Under the pieces are notes generated by a model. That model did not search any database and had not been told where the DNA came from. It was given only the letters and a program-made list of their open reading frames with translations. Below, piece after piece: positions 27,681-38,600 of a stretch of DNA of 64,000 nucleotides. A program made the position numbers and the translations under genes. The stretch covers positions 1 through 64,000 of the forward strand of contig NZ_QSUN01000014.1 in NCBI RefSeq assembly GCF_003438995.1, in the 5' to 3' direction. The DNA is from Bacteroides sp. OM05-12. GTDB lineage: Bacteria > Bacteroidota > Bacteroidia > Bacteroidales > Bacteroidaceae. Each line of letters begins with the position of its first letter. Within the stretch, counting starts at the first letter, position 1.

Positions 27681-29558
27681 ATGAGCGATGTTATACGTTT
27701 GTTGCCCGATTCGGTTGCTAATCAGATTGCGGCCGGAGAGGTAATTCAACGCCCGGCTTCTGTTATAAAGGAGTTGGTAGAAAATGCGATTGATGCCGGA
27801 GCGCATAATGTGCATGTGTTGGTAACTGATGCGGGAAGAACTTGTATTCAGGTGATTGATGACGGAAAAGGTATGTCACCAACCGATGCTCGTCTTGCTT
27901 TTGAAAGACATGCTACTTCTAAAATTCGTGAAGCTTCCGACTTGTTTGCTTTAAGGACGATGGGATTTCGTGGAGAGGCTTTAGCCTCTATCGCAGCTGT
28001 AGCTCAGGTGGACCTGAAAACCCGTTTGGAAACGGAAGAGCTTGGGACGCTTATCACTATTTCCGGTTCTAAGGTAGAAAGCCAGGAAACTGTTTCTTGT
28101 CCGCAAGGGAGTAATTTTTCTATAAAGAATTTGTTCTTTAATATCCCTGCTCGTCGTAAGTTCTTGAAATCTAATCAAACCGAATTAAGTAATATCCTGA
28201 CGGAGTTTGAACGAATTGCGTTGGTTCATCCTGATGTTGCTTTTACGCTGCATCATAATGATGCTGAGATGTTTAATCTTCCGGTGTCTTCGTTGAGACA
28301 ACGTATAATCAGCGTTTTTGGTAAAAAACTGAATCAGCAATTGCTTACGGTTGAGGTTGATACTACTTTGATAAAGATTACGGGATTTGTGGCTAAACCG
28401 GAGACTGCAAGAAAAAAAGGTGCTCATCAATATTTCTTTGTCAATGGACGTTATATGCGTCATCCTTATTTTCATAAAGCAGTGATGGATGCTTATGAAC
28501 AGTTGATACCGGCAGGCGAACAAATTTCTTATTTCATTTATTTTGAAGTGGATCCTGCTAATATTGATGTGAATATTCATCCTACAAAGACTGAAATTAA
28601 GTTTGAGAATGAGCAACCTATCTGGCAAATATTAGCGGCAGCAGTGAAAGAGGCTTTAGGAAAGTTCAATGCAGTGCCTTCTATTGATTTTGATACGGAA
28701 GGAATGCCTGATATTCCGGCTTATGAATCGAATATCCCCAATGAACTGCCTAAAATGACATTCAATCCTGATTATAATCCTTTCAATACTCCTGCTGGTA
28801 GTGGTGGTAATTCGTATAATTCTTATTCTCGTCCGAAAATAGAGTGGGAGAGCCTTTATGAAGGATTAGAGAAGGCTGATCACCAGAGTAAGATGAATAT
28901 GACGCCGGATTCGGAAGAGTATCAAGCATATCAGGAAGTAGAAGCAAAAGAACAACCGACTACTCTTTATGAAGATAGTGGCAGTGGCATAGAAAAGGGT
29001 TCACAACATTATCAGTTTAAAGGACGGTTTATCGTGACTTCTGTAAAATCCGGTTTAATGATTATTGATCAGCAACGGGCGCATATCCGTGTTTTGTATG
29101 ATAAGTACCTGGAACAGTTGAAAGCAAGACAAGGAGTATCACAGGGCGTTTTATTTCCTGAAATATTACAACTTCCCCTTTCTGAGTCTGTTATTCTTCA
29201 AAATATAATGGATGATTTGTCGATTATAGGTTTTGATCTGAGCGATTTAGGTAACGGGAGTTATGCAATAAATGGTATTCCGTCCGGTATAGAAGGACTT
29301 AATCCTGTGGATTTGTTACAAAGTATGATACATACTGCGATGGAGAAAGGGTGTGATGTAAAAGAGGAAATTCAGAAGACGCTAGCTTTGACGTTAGCAA
29401 GAGCTGCTGCTATTGTTTACGGGCAAGTTCTTTCCAATGAAGAAATGGTGAAGTTGGTAGATTCCTTGTTTGCCTGTCCGACGCCTAATTTTACACCGGA
29501 TGGCAAGACTGTACTGACAGTGATTTCAGAAGATGAGATAGAACGGTTATTTAAATAA
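27681..29558 (+). CDS. mutL: DNA mismatch repair protein MutL
   Basis: GHKL ATPase that links MutS mismatch recognition to strand removal. The ATPase has ENAIDAG, DDGKGM (60-65), the lid RHATSK and [10 protein letters not shown] (95-104). A variable linker (about 350-440) leads to the C-terminal dimerisation domain. There the place of the endonuclease motif DQHA(X)2E(X)4E reads [12 protein letters not shown]; the Asp and Gln persist but the His and first Glu are changed. 625 residues. Confidence 0.95.
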   Translation: MSDVIRLLPDSVANQIAAGEVIQRPASVIKELVENAIDAGAHNVHVLVTDAGRTCIQVIDDGKGMSPTDARLAFERHATSKIREASDLFALRTMGFRGEALASIAAVAQVDLKTRLETEELGTLITISGSKVESQETVSCPQGSNFSIKNLFFNIPARRKFLKSNQTELSNILTEFERIALVHPDVAFTLHHNDAEMFNLPVSSLRQRIISVFGKKLNQQLLTVEVDTTLIKITGFVAKPETARKKGAHQYFFVNGRYMRHPYFHKAVMDAYEQLIPAGEQISYFIYFEVDPANIDVNIHPTKTEIKFENEQPIWQILAAAVKEALGKFNAVPSIDFDTEGMPDIPAYESNIPNELPKMTFNPDYNPFNTPAGSGGNSYNSYSRPKIEWESLYEGLEKADHQSKMNMTPDSEEYQAYQEVEAKEQPTTLYEDSGSGIEKGSQHYQFKGRFIVTSVKSGLMIIDQQRAHIRVLYDKYLEQLKARQGVSQGVLFPEILQLPLSESVILQNIMDDLSIIGFDLSDLGNGSYAINGIPSGIEGLNPVDLLQSMIHTAMEKGCDVKEEIQKTLALTLARAAAIVYGQVLSNEEMVKLVDSLFACPTPNFTPDGKTVLTVISEDEIERLFK

Positions 29559-29569
29559 GATAAAGTGCT

Positions 29570-30343
29570 ATGCCTATGAAATTTGCAATGTGTTTTCTTC
29601 CTAATATACCATTGCGCCGGACTCCGGAAGATGGTGGAGAAATGATGACCGAATTATTGTTTGGTGATGCTTGTATCGTATATGAATATGATAAAACATG
29701 GGCTAGAATCCGGAATAAAGCGGATGGTTATGAAGGTTGGTTGACAACAAAGATGTTGACTCCGATTTCTGAAGAAGAGTATAATGCTTATGATACAATG
29801 AAACAACCGGTAATATCCTCTTATTATGCGGAGGCTTTTCATGAAAACGGAGAACATCTTTTGTTGACAGGAGGCAGCATATTACCGGAATATGAAACGG
29901 ATGGAAGTTTCCGTGTAAAGAATACCCGTTTCCGCTTAAATCCACAATGTGCGGTACCGGTTACAGAAAGTGTGTTAGATACAGCTTATAAATACCTTAA
30001 TAGCCCGTATCTATGGGGTGGAAAGAATGCTTTAGGTATTGACTGCTCCGGATTGACACAAGTTGTATTACGTATTCACGGTGTGCAATTGTTGCGTAAT
30101 GCCTGTCAGCAAGTTAACCAGGGAGAGTTAGTCCCTTTTTTGCAGGATGCCCGCCCGGGGGATTTAGCTTTTTTCGATCATGATGATGATCATATTTCTC
30201 ATGTGGGCTTTGTAGTTGGTGACGGAAAAGTGCTTCATGCTTCCGGCTCTGTTCATATCGACAGATTGGATAATGAAGGTATTTTTAGTGAAGAAAGAGG
30301 TTTTTATACTCATAAACTTCGTTTAATAAAAAGAATGCTTTAA
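29570..30343 (+). CDS. NlpC/P60 family cysteine peptidase with SH3-like domain
   Basis: Probable peptidoglycan stem-peptide hydrolase. The N-terminal half contains a bacterial SH3-like fold (GYEGWLTTKML). The C-terminal NlpC/P60 domain has catalytic Cys159 (GIDCSGLT), His211 (HISHVGFVV) and a third polar residue His223 (VLHASGS). No signal peptide is visible from the ATG at 29570, so the enzyme may act on recycled muropeptides in the cytoplasm, or the start is misplaced. It is 11 bases after mutL. Confidence 0.9.
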   Translation: MPMKFAMCFLPNIPLRRTPEDGGEMMTELLFGDACIVYEYDKTWARIRNKADGYEGWLTTKMLTPISEEEYNAYDTMKQPVISSYYAEAFHENGEHLLLTGGSILPEYETDGSFRVKNTRFRLNPQCAVPVTESVLDTAYKYLNSPYLWGGKNALGIDCSGLTQVVLRIHGVQLLRNACQQVNQGELVPFLQDARPGDLAFFDHDDDHISHVGFVVGDGKVLHASGSVHIDRLDNEGIFSEERGFYTHKLRLIKRML

Positions 30344-30444
30344 ATCCTGATGAATATTTGAAATGAATAGGTAATAATTATAAGTAAATGACGGGAGGAT
30401 AGGGGCATAAGTTTTATTGTTTTAAATTCTGATAGTAAAGTAAG

Positions 30445-30864
30445 TTATTCAATAACGAAGTTTTCCGATTTGAAATTACTATAATATCGTCCGGTAGTGG
30501 CAGTGAATTTTAGGACACAATAGTCTGGGTCGGTAACTCCTTTTTTGTAATATGTTGTATCTCCTTCTTCCCATATCATTTCTTTATGTGTCGCGTCGGT
30601 TAAAACTTCCATAGTTCCTTTTAACATTGCTCCCCTGAAAAAACGATTATCACAAAAATAGATGCATGAACGATTATCTTTTAAAAATTGGGATACACGC
30701 ATAGAGGATGTGTTTGTCGTAAAATAGAAAGTTCGTAAACCTTCCCTTTTTCTCGGTTTTAACATGGCTTTCATATTTGGAAATCCTTCCGCATCGATGG
30801 ACGCAATAAAGGCTGTTTTTTGATTATCAATTAGTTTCCCAATAGTTAATTCTATATCTTTCAT
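30445..30864 (-). CDS. Pyridoxamine 5'-phosphate oxidase-like flavin-binding protein
   Basis: Small split-barrel protein of 139 residues, PPOX family. Recognisable parts are AFIASIDAEGFPNMKAML, FYFTTNTSSMRVSQFL and SCIYFCDNRFFRGAMLKG, which correspond to the flavin/heme-binding barrel of general-stress type proteins. The start is ATG 30864; an upstream in-frame ATG at 30945 lies beyond the minus-strand -7 box (30889-30896) and is rejected. Substrate unknown. It follows the AraC-type gene on the same strand and may be its target. Confidence 0.85.
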   Translation of the reverse strand: MKDIELTIGKLIDNQKTAFIASIDAEGFPNMKAMLKPRKREGLRTFYFTTNTSSMRVSQFLKDNRSCIYFCDNRFFRGAMLKGTMEVLTDATHKEMIWEEGDTTYYKKGVTDPDYCVLKFTATTGRYYSNFKSENFVIE

Positions 30865-30888
30865 AATTTTATTATTTAAATTGTTATG

Positions 30889-30896
30889 CAAAAGTA
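30889..30896 (-). promoter_or_regulatory. -7 box of the PPOX gene
   Basis: TACTTTTG on the minus strand, 25 bases before the start. It fixes the start at 30864 and shows that the gene has its own promoter, separate from the AraC-type gene. Confidence 0.6.
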
Positions 30897-30948
30897 ATAA
30901 GATGGATGGAAAATAATACAATAAGAAACAATGGGAAAATAGCACTTT

Positions 30949-31812
30949 TCAACGAATTGTATTATACCGATACTGTAAAGGAGTTAGATTCGTTTGTTTA
31001 CGGAATAAACGTATAAAGTAGGATGGATTTTCAAAATTAAGATGTTCTGCTATCTCTGTTACAGAAAGAGTTGTATAAGATAACAGGATTTTAGCTTCTT
31101 GGATTATTTTATTTTGGATGTAACATTTAGGGCTAATACCTAAACTTTTTTTGGCAATTTCATTTAAATAGTTAGGAGTAATACACAGTTGGTCGGCATA
31201 ATATTGGGTATCGTGGTAAAGCTTGAAATCTTTATTCACTAATTTAATGAAATTATCTATATATCTATTCTGAGGCTTTTCGCTGATAACTAAATTGTTT
31301 TTTGAATATTCACGGTTTAACAGCATTAATATTTCGTAGAGTAATGCTCGTAAGATGTGTTTGTCTTTTGACGCTTCATTGTTTATCTCAGTAGTGATAT
31401 TTTGGATTAAGTTTTCAATCTGAGAGTAGATGTTGGCAATATTAATTTTAGAAGAAATTCTGCCAGTATTAAAGTAAGATAAGTTTTGTATAAAGAAACG
31501 GTCATTAAAAAATGAGAGTAGAAACTCTTCTTCAAATATAAGGGCATAACCTTGTGGTATATTATATTTATCCCATACCCGAATATCGTTTGGCTTTGAG
31601 AATACAACATCTCCTTGGTGAAGAGTATATTGCTTATCATTAATGGATAAATTACCGGAGTCGCTTGTAATAAACGTAATATCAAAATAGGATAAAGTAT
31701 GTACGGGGTGTTTGCTTATATGTTGTTTGATGTTGTCTAATGTAACTACGTCTATCAGGAGTTCTTCACCATATTTAGTTTTATGGAATTTATATTGATG
31801 AATAGATTTCAT
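30949..31812 (-). CDS. AraC-family transcriptional regulator
   Basis: About 287 residues. The N-terminal cupin-like sensor domain (YTLHQGDVVFSKPNDIRVW) precedes a C-terminal pair of helix-turn-helix motifs: QLCITPNYLNEIAKKSLG and VTEIAEHLNFENPSYFIRLF with KQTNLTPLQYR. ATG 31812 (MKSIHQYKFH) is preferred since the -7 box lies at 31827-31834, inside the longer frame. Target and ligand unknown; the adjacent PPOX gene is the simplest candidate. Confidence 0.9.
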   Translation of the reverse strand: MKSIHQYKFHKTKYGEELLIDVVTLDNIKQHISKHPVHTLSYFDITFITSDSGNLSINDKQYTLHQGDVVFSKPNDIRVWDKYNIPQGYALIFEEEFLLSFFNDRFFIQNLSYFNTGRISSKINIANIYSQIENLIQNITTEINNEASKDKHILRALLYEILMLLNREYSKNNLVISEKPQNRYIDNFIKLVNKDFKLYHDTQYYADQLCITPNYLNEIAKKSLGISPKCYIQNKIIQEAKILLSYTTLSVTEIAEHLNFENPSYFIRLFRKQTNLTPLQYRYNTIR

Positions 31813-31826
31813 AAAAATGTTTTTTG

Positions 31827-31834
31827 CAAAGATA
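31827..31834 (-). promoter_or_regulatory. -7 box of the AraC-type gene
   Basis: TATCTTTG on the minus strand, 15 bases before the chosen ATG. Confidence 0.6.
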
Positions 31835-32018
31835 ATCAATTATATAGAGGCGTATATAAAACTGAATTTAAGTTTTGAATATGCAATTTATATTTTAATT
31901 TTTCTACTCTTTAATAAACATTCTATCATCCGTTTTGTTATCTCACATACCTTTATAGAAAAGGGATTTGAATCTTATTCTGAAAAAAATATTAAAAAGA
32001 ATGATAGTTGGAACTTTT

Positions 32019-32026
32019 TATTTTTG
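32019..32026 (+). promoter_or_regulatory. -7 box of the OmpA-type gene
   Basis: TATTTTTG, giving a leader of about 60 bases before the start at 32094. No clear -33 TTTG at the right distance. Confidence 0.45.
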
Positions 32027-32093
32027 TCTCTGTTATTTATTATGAATATGAAAAAATAGTACCTAAACAATAACTAATTTAATAAGAAAGAGT

Positions 32094-33305
32094 ATGAAAA
32101 AATTAATGTTTGCACTGGCAGTTGCCAGTTTGTCTTCGGGTGTGTATGCACAACAAGGCAGTAGTTCAAGTTCTTCTCCTGTGATCGTTGAAGAGAGTGC
32201 TGAGGTTATGGAAGTGCCGACAGACAAATATAAGGTTGAAACAAATCGTTTCTTCGATAATTGGTTCTTATCATTTGGTGGTGGAGCACAAGTTCTTTTC
32301 GATGATTATGGGAATGATCTTGATTTTAAAAAACGTATTTCTCCTACATTTAATGTAGCTATCGGTAAATGGTTTACTCCGGGCTTAGGATTAAGATTGC
32401 AGTTGAGCGGTATTCAGGCAAAGAGCGCTGCACGTTCGGATAATGCACCTTATATTCGTGGCGGCGAACAAGACGGTGGCTTTTATAAACAAAAATTCAA
32501 TTATTTGAATCTTCATGGTGATATTTTGTTTAATGTAAGTGGTATGATAGCCGGATATAATCCGGATCGTGTGTATGACTTTATCCCTTATACCGGTTTT
32601 GGTTATAATCGTTTGCTGGATAAACCGCATACAAGAGCTTTAGCTGTTAACTTCGGTATCATTAACCGTTTTCGTATTACAGATGCTTGGGATATCAATC
32701 TAGAGTTGAGCGGTATGGTGACGGAAGACCGTTTTGATGGGAAAGTACAAGGAAAGGCTGCCGATATGACCATAGGGGCAAGCTTGGGATTTGCTTATAA
32801 TTTCACGCAAAGAGGATTCAAGCATGTTCCGGATGTAAATGCTATTATGGCTTTGAGCGCAAGTCAGATGGATGCTATCAATGCAGCTTTAGCAGAACAG
32901 ATTGCTCAAAATCAAAAGCTGAAAAAACAATTGGCTAATCAACAACCGGTAGAAGTTGTTAATGAGAAAGTTATCGTGAAAGAAGTTCCGGCTGCACCAC
33001 AATCTATTTTCTTTGAAATAGGTTCTTCTGTATTACCTCCAAAATCGGAAGTTAATTTACAGACAATTGCACAAATGATGAAGGATAATCCTAATATGAC
33101 ATTATCTTTGACCGGATATGCTGATAGTGATACCGGTAGTGCAGCATGGAATAAACAATTAAGTGAGAATCGTGCAAATGCGGTCGCTGATGCTTTAGTG
33201 AAACTCGGTGTCAATAAAAATCGTTTAGCCGTTGTAGGCAAAGGTGGTGTCGAGACTTTGACTCCTCCTTCATTTAACCGTCGTGTCATCATTGAAGCTC
33301 AATAA
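32094..33305 (+). CDS. OmpA-family outer-membrane protein
   Basis: Major outer-membrane protein, 403 residues. A signal peptide (MKKLMFALAVASLSSGVYA) is followed by a Ser-rich stretch, an eight-strand-type beta-barrel (about 50-255), a helical linker (LAEQIAQNQKLKKQLANQ) and a C-terminal OmpA peptidoglycan-binding domain (about 300-403; IFFEIGSSVLPPKSEVNL, GYADSDTG, LSENRANAVADALVKLGV). It tethers the outer membrane to the wall. A strong bidirectional terminator follows. Confidence 0.94.
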   Translation: MKKLMFALAVASLSSGVYAQQGSSSSSSPVIVEESAEVMEVPTDKYKVETNRFFDNWFLSFGGGAQVLFDDYGNDLDFKKRISPTFNVAIGKWFTPGLGLRLQLSGIQAKSAARSDNAPYIRGGEQDGGFYKQKFNYLNLHGDILFNVSGMIAGYNPDRVYDFIPYTGFGYNRLLDKPHTRALAVNFGIINRFRITDAWDINLELSGMVTEDRFDGKVQGKAADMTIGASLGFAYNFTQRGFKHVPDVNAIMALSASQMDAINAALAEQIAQNQKLKKQLANQQPVEVVNEKVIVKEVPAAPQSIFFEIGSSVLPPKSEVNLQTIAQMMKDNPNMTLSLTGYADSDTGSAAWNKQLSENRANAVADALVKLGVNKNRLAVVGKGGVETLTPPSFNRRVIIEAQ

Positions 33306-33329
33306 TACTCTGCCTTTAATCGGGTAAGC

Positions 33330-33372
33330 AATGCCCCGTCATTTCAATAAAAGGAATGACGGGGCATTTTAT
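33330..33372. terminator. Bidirectional terminator between ompA-type gene and trpS
   Basis: Perfect 14-base stem AATGCCCCGTCATT / AATGACGGGGCATT (33330-33343 and 33355-33368), followed by T residues on the plus strand. It serves the convergent OmpA-type and trpS genes. Confidence 0.92.
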
Positions 33373-33390
33373 TAGTTATAATTTTTTCTT

Positions 33391-34488
33391 TTATTTATTT
33401 GAAGCAAACCGTTTAGCTTGTTCTTCTATTAGTTCGATATCATCAAAGTAGTTAATTTTCATAGCTTTACGCACTTCGTCTAATGTGGCAGCCGCTGTTT
33501 CTCTGGCTTTGAGACAACCTTCTTGCAACATATGGTATATGGCAGGAATGTCTTTTTCGAATTCTTTTCTACGATTTCTGATTGGTTCCAGTTCTTCTTG
33601 CATAATCGCATTAAGGAATTTCTTTACTTTCATATCACCTAATCCACCTCGTTGGTAGTGAGCTTTCAACTCGCTGAGATTAGGATAATCCGGCAGATAA
33701 CGTTCAAAATGTTCAGGGCGGCAGAATGCATCCAAATAAGTGAAGACGGTATTTCCTTCCAACTTTCCGGGATCTTCCACGCGGATATGTCCGGGATCGG
33801 TATACATACTCATCACTCTCTTTTTTATATCGTCGGCAGAGTCGGACAGGTAAATGCAATTACCTAGAGACTTACTCATTTTTGCTTTGCCGTCAGTACC
33901 CGGAAGTCGCAAACATGCTGCATTATCGGGAAGTAAAATTTCCGGTTCAGCCAATGTTTCTCCATAAATATGGTTGAAACGACGAACGATTTCATTCGTT
34001 TGTTCCAACATCGGTTTTTGGTCTTCACCTACTGGTACGGTGGTGGCTTTAAAAGCTGTGATATCTGCTGCCTGGCTTATAGGATATGTGAAAAAACCGA
34101 CTGGTATACTTGTTTCAAAGTTTCTCATTTGAATCTCAGTCTTAACCGTAGGGTTCCTTTGCAAACGGGATACCGTTACTAAGTCCATATAATAGAAAGT
34201 CAATTCACAAAGTTCAGGGATTTGTGATTGGATAAAAATCGTAGACTTAGCCGGGTCGAGTCCGCATGCCAGATAGTCAAGCGCTACTTCAATTACGTTT
34301 TGACGTACTTTTTCCGGATTATCTATATTGTCAGTCAATGCTTGTGCATCGGCAATAAAGATAAATATTTTATCGTATAAACCTGAATTTTGCAGTTCTA
34401 CCCTTCTTTTTAAAGAGCCTACAAAATGTCCGATATGTAATCTCCCCGTAGGGCGGTCACCTGTCAGTATGATTTTTTCTTTTCCCAT
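33391..34488 (-). CDS. trpS: Tryptophanyl-tRNA synthetase
   Basis: Class I aminoacyl-tRNA synthetase charging tRNA-Trp. HIGH is at residues 18-21 (GRLHIGHF) and the second signature is KMSKS ([11 protein letters not shown]). 365 residues, near the usual 330-360. A -7 box TATCTTTG (34518-34525, minus strand) lies 30 bases upstream. Confidence 0.96.
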   Translation of the reverse strand: MGKEKIILTGDRPTGRLHIGHFVGSLKRRVELQNSGLYDKIFIFIADAQALTDNIDNPEKVRQNVIEVALDYLACGLDPAKSTIFIQSQIPELCELTFYYMDLVTVSRLQRNPTVKTEIQMRNFETSIPVGFFTYPISQAADITAFKATTVPVGEDQKPMLEQTNEIVRRFNHIYGETLAEPEILLPDNAACLRLPGTDGKAKMSKSLGNCIYLSDSADDIKKRVMSMYTDPGHIRVEDPGKLEGNTVFTYLDAFCRPEHFERYLPDYPNLSELKAHYQRGGLGDMKVKKFLNAIMQEELEPIRNRRKEFEKDIPAIYHMLQEGCLKARETAAATLDEVRKAMKINYFDDIELIEEQAKRFASNK

Positions 34489-34517
34489 TATTTTATTATC
34501 TTATATTAATTTCTACG

Positions 34518-34525
34518 CAAAGATA
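34518..34525 (-). promoter_or_regulatory. -7 box of trpS
   Basis: TATCTTTG on the minus strand, 30 bases before the trpS start. Confidence 0.6.
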
Positions 34526-34590
34526 GAAATAATCTCAAATAAACTGTTAACTTTGAACACTGATAATATTATAATATAAATTAATGTATT

Positions 34591-35364
34591 ATGAACAGAT
34601 TAAAGCTATTCGTAGGAGTAATGGCTGTTATTTTATTGCCGGGTTTATCTTCATGTTCTGATGACAATGTTACTCCACAGTTATCCAAGATAATAAAAAC
34701 AATTGAAATATGGGAAGTAGAAGGGAGTCATGCAAATCTTTTGTCCAATATCAGTTTGTATTATGATAAGAATAATCAGTTAATCCAAATGAATGAAGAT
34801 AATGCGGAAGGAAAGCCCTTGTTTTTCATGAAATATGCTTGTTTGAATGATAACGAATTCCAAATAGAGTATTTTGTCGATAAATCAGATTTCGTTAGGA
34901 TAACCGGTAGTCAGGAAAAAGGAAGAGTGTACTCTTGCAGATATTCCGATAGTGATGATTTGACGACTTATTCTTATGATAATAATGGTTATTTGAAAAG
35001 AGTAGAGAATCAGGAGATTGCTTTAAATTATCAGTGGAAGAATAATGACTTGGCGGCAATTAAAGCTTCAGAACGTGGTTATGACAGTGATTTTTCTTCT
35101 ACAAACATATTGAATGATTATAGCTTGGATTTGAATGTTCTACCGCAATTGATCGCTGATTGGGATTATAAAAGGGTGATGAATACTTATTGTCAGATTG
35201 CCGGTGTTTTGGGAAAAAGGAGCCGGAACCTTGTCGAAGAGTTCTTCTTTTCTTATAATTACAAATATGACGAGAAGGGCCGGTTAGTGGAAGTAATTTT
35301 GAGAAATAATGTAAGTTCTAAATCTGGAGCATATAGTTTTAGATTTGCATTTGAAGATAAGTAG
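34591..35364 (+). CDS. Hypothetical lipoprotein with YD-like repeats
   Basis: 257 residues; signal peptide with lipobox LSSC (Cys about 22), so probably outer-membrane anchored. The body has beta-rich motifs of the type YYDKNNQLIQMNE, YSYDNNGYLKRVEN and YKYDEKGRLVEVIL, which resemble Rhs/YD-type units and DUF4595-like Bacteroidales lipoproteins. The exact family is not certain and no enzymatic motif is seen. Confidence 0.8.
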   Translation: MNRLKLFVGVMAVILLPGLSSCSDDNVTPQLSKIIKTIEIWEVEGSHANLLSNISLYYDKNNQLIQMNEDNAEGKPLFFMKYACLNDNEFQIEYFVDKSDFVRITGSQEKGRVYSCRYSDSDDLTTYSYDNNGYLKRVENQEIALNYQWKNNDLAAIKASERGYDSDFSSTNILNDYSLDLNVLPQLIADWDYKRVMNTYCQIAGVLGKRSRNLVEEFFFSYNYKYDEKGRLVEVILRNNVSSKSGAYSFRFAFEDK

Positions 35365-35445
35365 TAAAGTAAATCGAAATAAATATTTCTTATTCCTTTG
35401 CCATCTTAAAAATATGTTTTTACTTTGCAAAAATATTACGTAAAG

Positions 35446-35535
35446 ATGATTAAGCAGGAAAAAAGGAGTGAGTTTGATTATTATTCGGGTGCACATAATC
35501 CGGAAGTTGTCGGCTTCTTCTCTTTTCGAGAATAA
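35446..35535 (+). CDS. Small ORF (29 codons) upstream of carB
   Basis: ATG at 35446 to TAA at 35533-35535, encoding MIKQEKRSEFDYYSGAHNPE and nine further residues (to FSFRE). A promoter-like ACTTTGC word (35422-35428) precedes it by about 20 bases, and an intrinsic terminator (35548-35583) follows 12 bases after the stop. The peptide has no obvious signal or membrane segment. It could be a leader peptide for carB or an independent small protein. Not recognised. Confidence 0.4.
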   Translation: MIKQEKRSEFDYYSGAHNPEVVGFFSFRE

Positions 35536-35547
35536 TATTTGAATAAT

Positions 35548-35583
35548 GCGTTAGTCCATTTGGTTGGGGTAACGCTTTTTTTT
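35548..35583 (+). terminator. Intrinsic terminator between the small ORF and carB
   Basis: GCGTTA (35548-35553) and TAACGC (35570-35575) pair across a 16-base loop and are followed by a run of eight T, 42 bases before carB. It either ends the small-ORF transcript or attenuates carB. Confidence 0.8.
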
Positions 35584-35625
35584 GTGTGGACGCAACTTAA
35601 AACAACTCAATAAAAGAATATCTTA

Positions 35626-38600
35626 ATGGAAAAGAACATTAAAAAAGTTTTAGTCTTAGGCTCTGGCGCTTTGAAGATAGGGCAGGCGGGAGAATTTGAC
35701 TATTCCGGATCTCAGGCATTGAAAGCTCTGAAAGAAGAAGGCATTAACTCTGTATTGGTAAATCCGAATATTGCTACGATTCAGACATCAGAGGGGATTG
35801 CAGATAAGGTTTATTTTTTGCCTGTCACAACTTATTTTGTCGAAGAAATAATTAAGAAAGAGCGTCCTGATGGTATTTTGTTAGCATTTGGCGGGCAGAC
35901 AGCTTTGAATTGTGGTGCGGAACTTTATATGCAGGGCGTTTTGGCCAAATATGGAGTTACGGTGCTTGGTACGTCTGTAGAAGCCATCATGTATACGGAA
36001 GACCGCGATCTTTTTGTTAAGAAGCTTGATGAGATTTCAATGAAGACTCCTGTCAGCCAGGCAGTAGAGAATATGGATGATGCTTTGGCAGCAGCTCGTA
36101 GAATTGGTTATCCTGTAATGGTTCGTTCTGCTTATGCTTTAGGCGGACTAGGTAGTGGTATTTGTGCAAACGAAGAAGAATTTATTAAATTGGCAGATAG
36201 TTCGTTTGCTTTCTCAAAACAAATCCTTGTTGAAGAATCTTTGAAAGGGTGGAAAGAAATTGAGTTTGAGGTGATCCGTGATGCCAATGACCACTGTTTT
36301 ACGGTGGCAAGTATGGAAAACTTTGACCCGCTGGGTATACATACAGGTGAATCCATTGTGGTTGCCCCGACTTGTTCTTTAGATAATAAAGAACTGAAAA
36401 TGTTACAGGATTTATCAACGAAATGTATCCGCCATTTGGGAATTGTAGGTGAATGTAACATACAATATGCTTTTAATTCGGAAACGGATGATTATCGTGT
36501 TATTGAAGTGAATGCGCGTTTAAGCCGTTCTTCGGCTTTGGCATCTAAAGCTACAGGGTATCCATTGGCATTTGTAGCTGCAAAAGTTGCTTTGGGATAT
36601 ACATTAGATCAGATTGGTGAAATGGGTACTCCGAATTCAGCTTATGTAGCTCCGACTCTTGATTACTATATCTGTAAAATTCCCCGTTGGGATTTAACGA
36701 AGTTCGCCGGAGTTTCCCGTCAGATAGGTTCTAGTATGAAGTCTGTTGGTGAGATTATGTCTATTGGCCGTTCTTTTGAAGAGATTATTCAGAAAGGATT
36801 ACGAATGATAGGTCAGGGGATGCATGGCTTTGTAGGAAATGAAGGTCTGCATTTTGATGATTTGGATGAAGAACTGGCTAATCCTACCGACCTGCGTATT
36901 TTTGCGATAGCAGAAGCCTTGGAAAAAGGATATACGGTGGAACGTATTCATGAATTGACGAAGATTGATTCTTGGTTCTTGGGCAAGTTGAAGAACATAA
37001 CTGATTTTAAAGAAAGGCTCTCTATATATAATAAGGTGGAAGATATTCCTGCCGATATGCTTCGGGAAGCGAAAGTTCTTGGTTTCTCTGATTTTCAGAT
37101 TGCGAGATTCGTCTTGAATCCGGCCGGAAATATGGAAAAGGAAAATCTGATTATACGTAACCGCAGAAAAGAATTGGGAATTCTTCCGGCAGTAAAACGT
37201 ATCAATACCATTGCTTCGGAACATCCGGAGTTGACCAACTATCTTTATATGACCTATGCGGTACAGGAATATGATGTCAACTATTATAAAAATGAAAAGT
37301 CGGTTGTCGTATTAGGTTCGGGTGCATACCGTATAGGTAGTTCTGTAGAATTTGACTGGTGCTCGGTTAATGCAGTTCAGACGGCTCGTAAATTGGGATA
37401 CAAATCAATCATGATTAATTATAATCCGGAAACTGTTTCTACGGATTATGATATGTGCGATCGACTCTATTTTGATGAACTTTCATTTGAACGTGTGCTT
37501 GATGTGATTGATTTGGAACAGCCGCGTGGTGTGATTGTCTCTGTGGGTGGGCAGATTCCGAATAATCTCGCAATGAAACTGTACCGTCAGTCTGTTCCGG
37601 TTCTTGGAACTTCACCTATATCTATCGACCGTGCTGAAAATCGCAATAAGTTTTCGGCAATGCTTGATTCTTTAGGTATAGACCAGCCGGCTTGGCAGGA
37701 ACTTACCAGCTTGAGAGATGTTCAGGGGTTTGTGGATAAAGTCGGTTATCCGGTACTTGTCCGTCCGTCGTATGTACTTTCCGGTGCTGCCATGAATGTT
37801 TGCTATAACGATCAGGAGTTGAAAGAGTTCTTGCAGATGGCTAAAGAGGTTTCTAAGGAATATCCAGTTGTTGTATCACAATTCCTGCAGAATACCAAAG
37901 AGATAGAGTTTGATGCTGTTGCTCAGAATGGAGAAGTTGTGGAATATGCAATCTCAGAACATGTGGAGTTTGCAGGAGTTCACTCGGGAGATGCAACTTT
38001 GGTATTCCCGGCACAGAAGATTTATTTTGAGACAGCACGTCGTATTAAGAAAATCAGTCGTCAGATAGCAAAAGAGTTGAACATTTCGGGACCTTTTAAT
38101 ATCCAATATCTGGCGAAGAATAATGATGTGAAGGTAATTGAATGTAATCTGCGTGCGTCCCGTAGTTTCCCGTTTGTTTCTAAAGTATTGAAACGTAACT
38201 TTATAGAGACTGCAACGAGGATTATGTTGGATGCTCCTTATAGCAAGCCGGATAAATCGGCCTTTGATGTGGATTGGATTGGTGTAAAAGCATCACAATT
38301 TTCTTTCTCCCGTTTGCATAAGGCAGATCCGGTGTTGGGAGTAGATATGTCTTCGACCGGAGAAGTGGGTTGTATCGGAGATGATTTTTCTGAAGCATTA
38401 TTGAATGCGATGATTGCCACCGGATTCAAAATACCTTCTAAAGAAAAGGGGGTGATGGTGTCTTCCGGAGCAATGAAATCAAAAGTTGATTTGCTCGATG
38501 CGATTCGTACACTTTTTGGCAAAGGATATAAAGTCTATGCTACGGCCGGTACGGCGCAGTTCCTGAATGATAGTGGCGTTAAGGCGGAAACCGTGTATTG

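Noticed and set aside
31817..32059. 80-residue plus-strand open frame between the AraC-type and OmpA-type genes
   Set aside because: It overlaps both the AraC-type promoter and the -7 box of the OmpA-type gene and has AT-driven composition.
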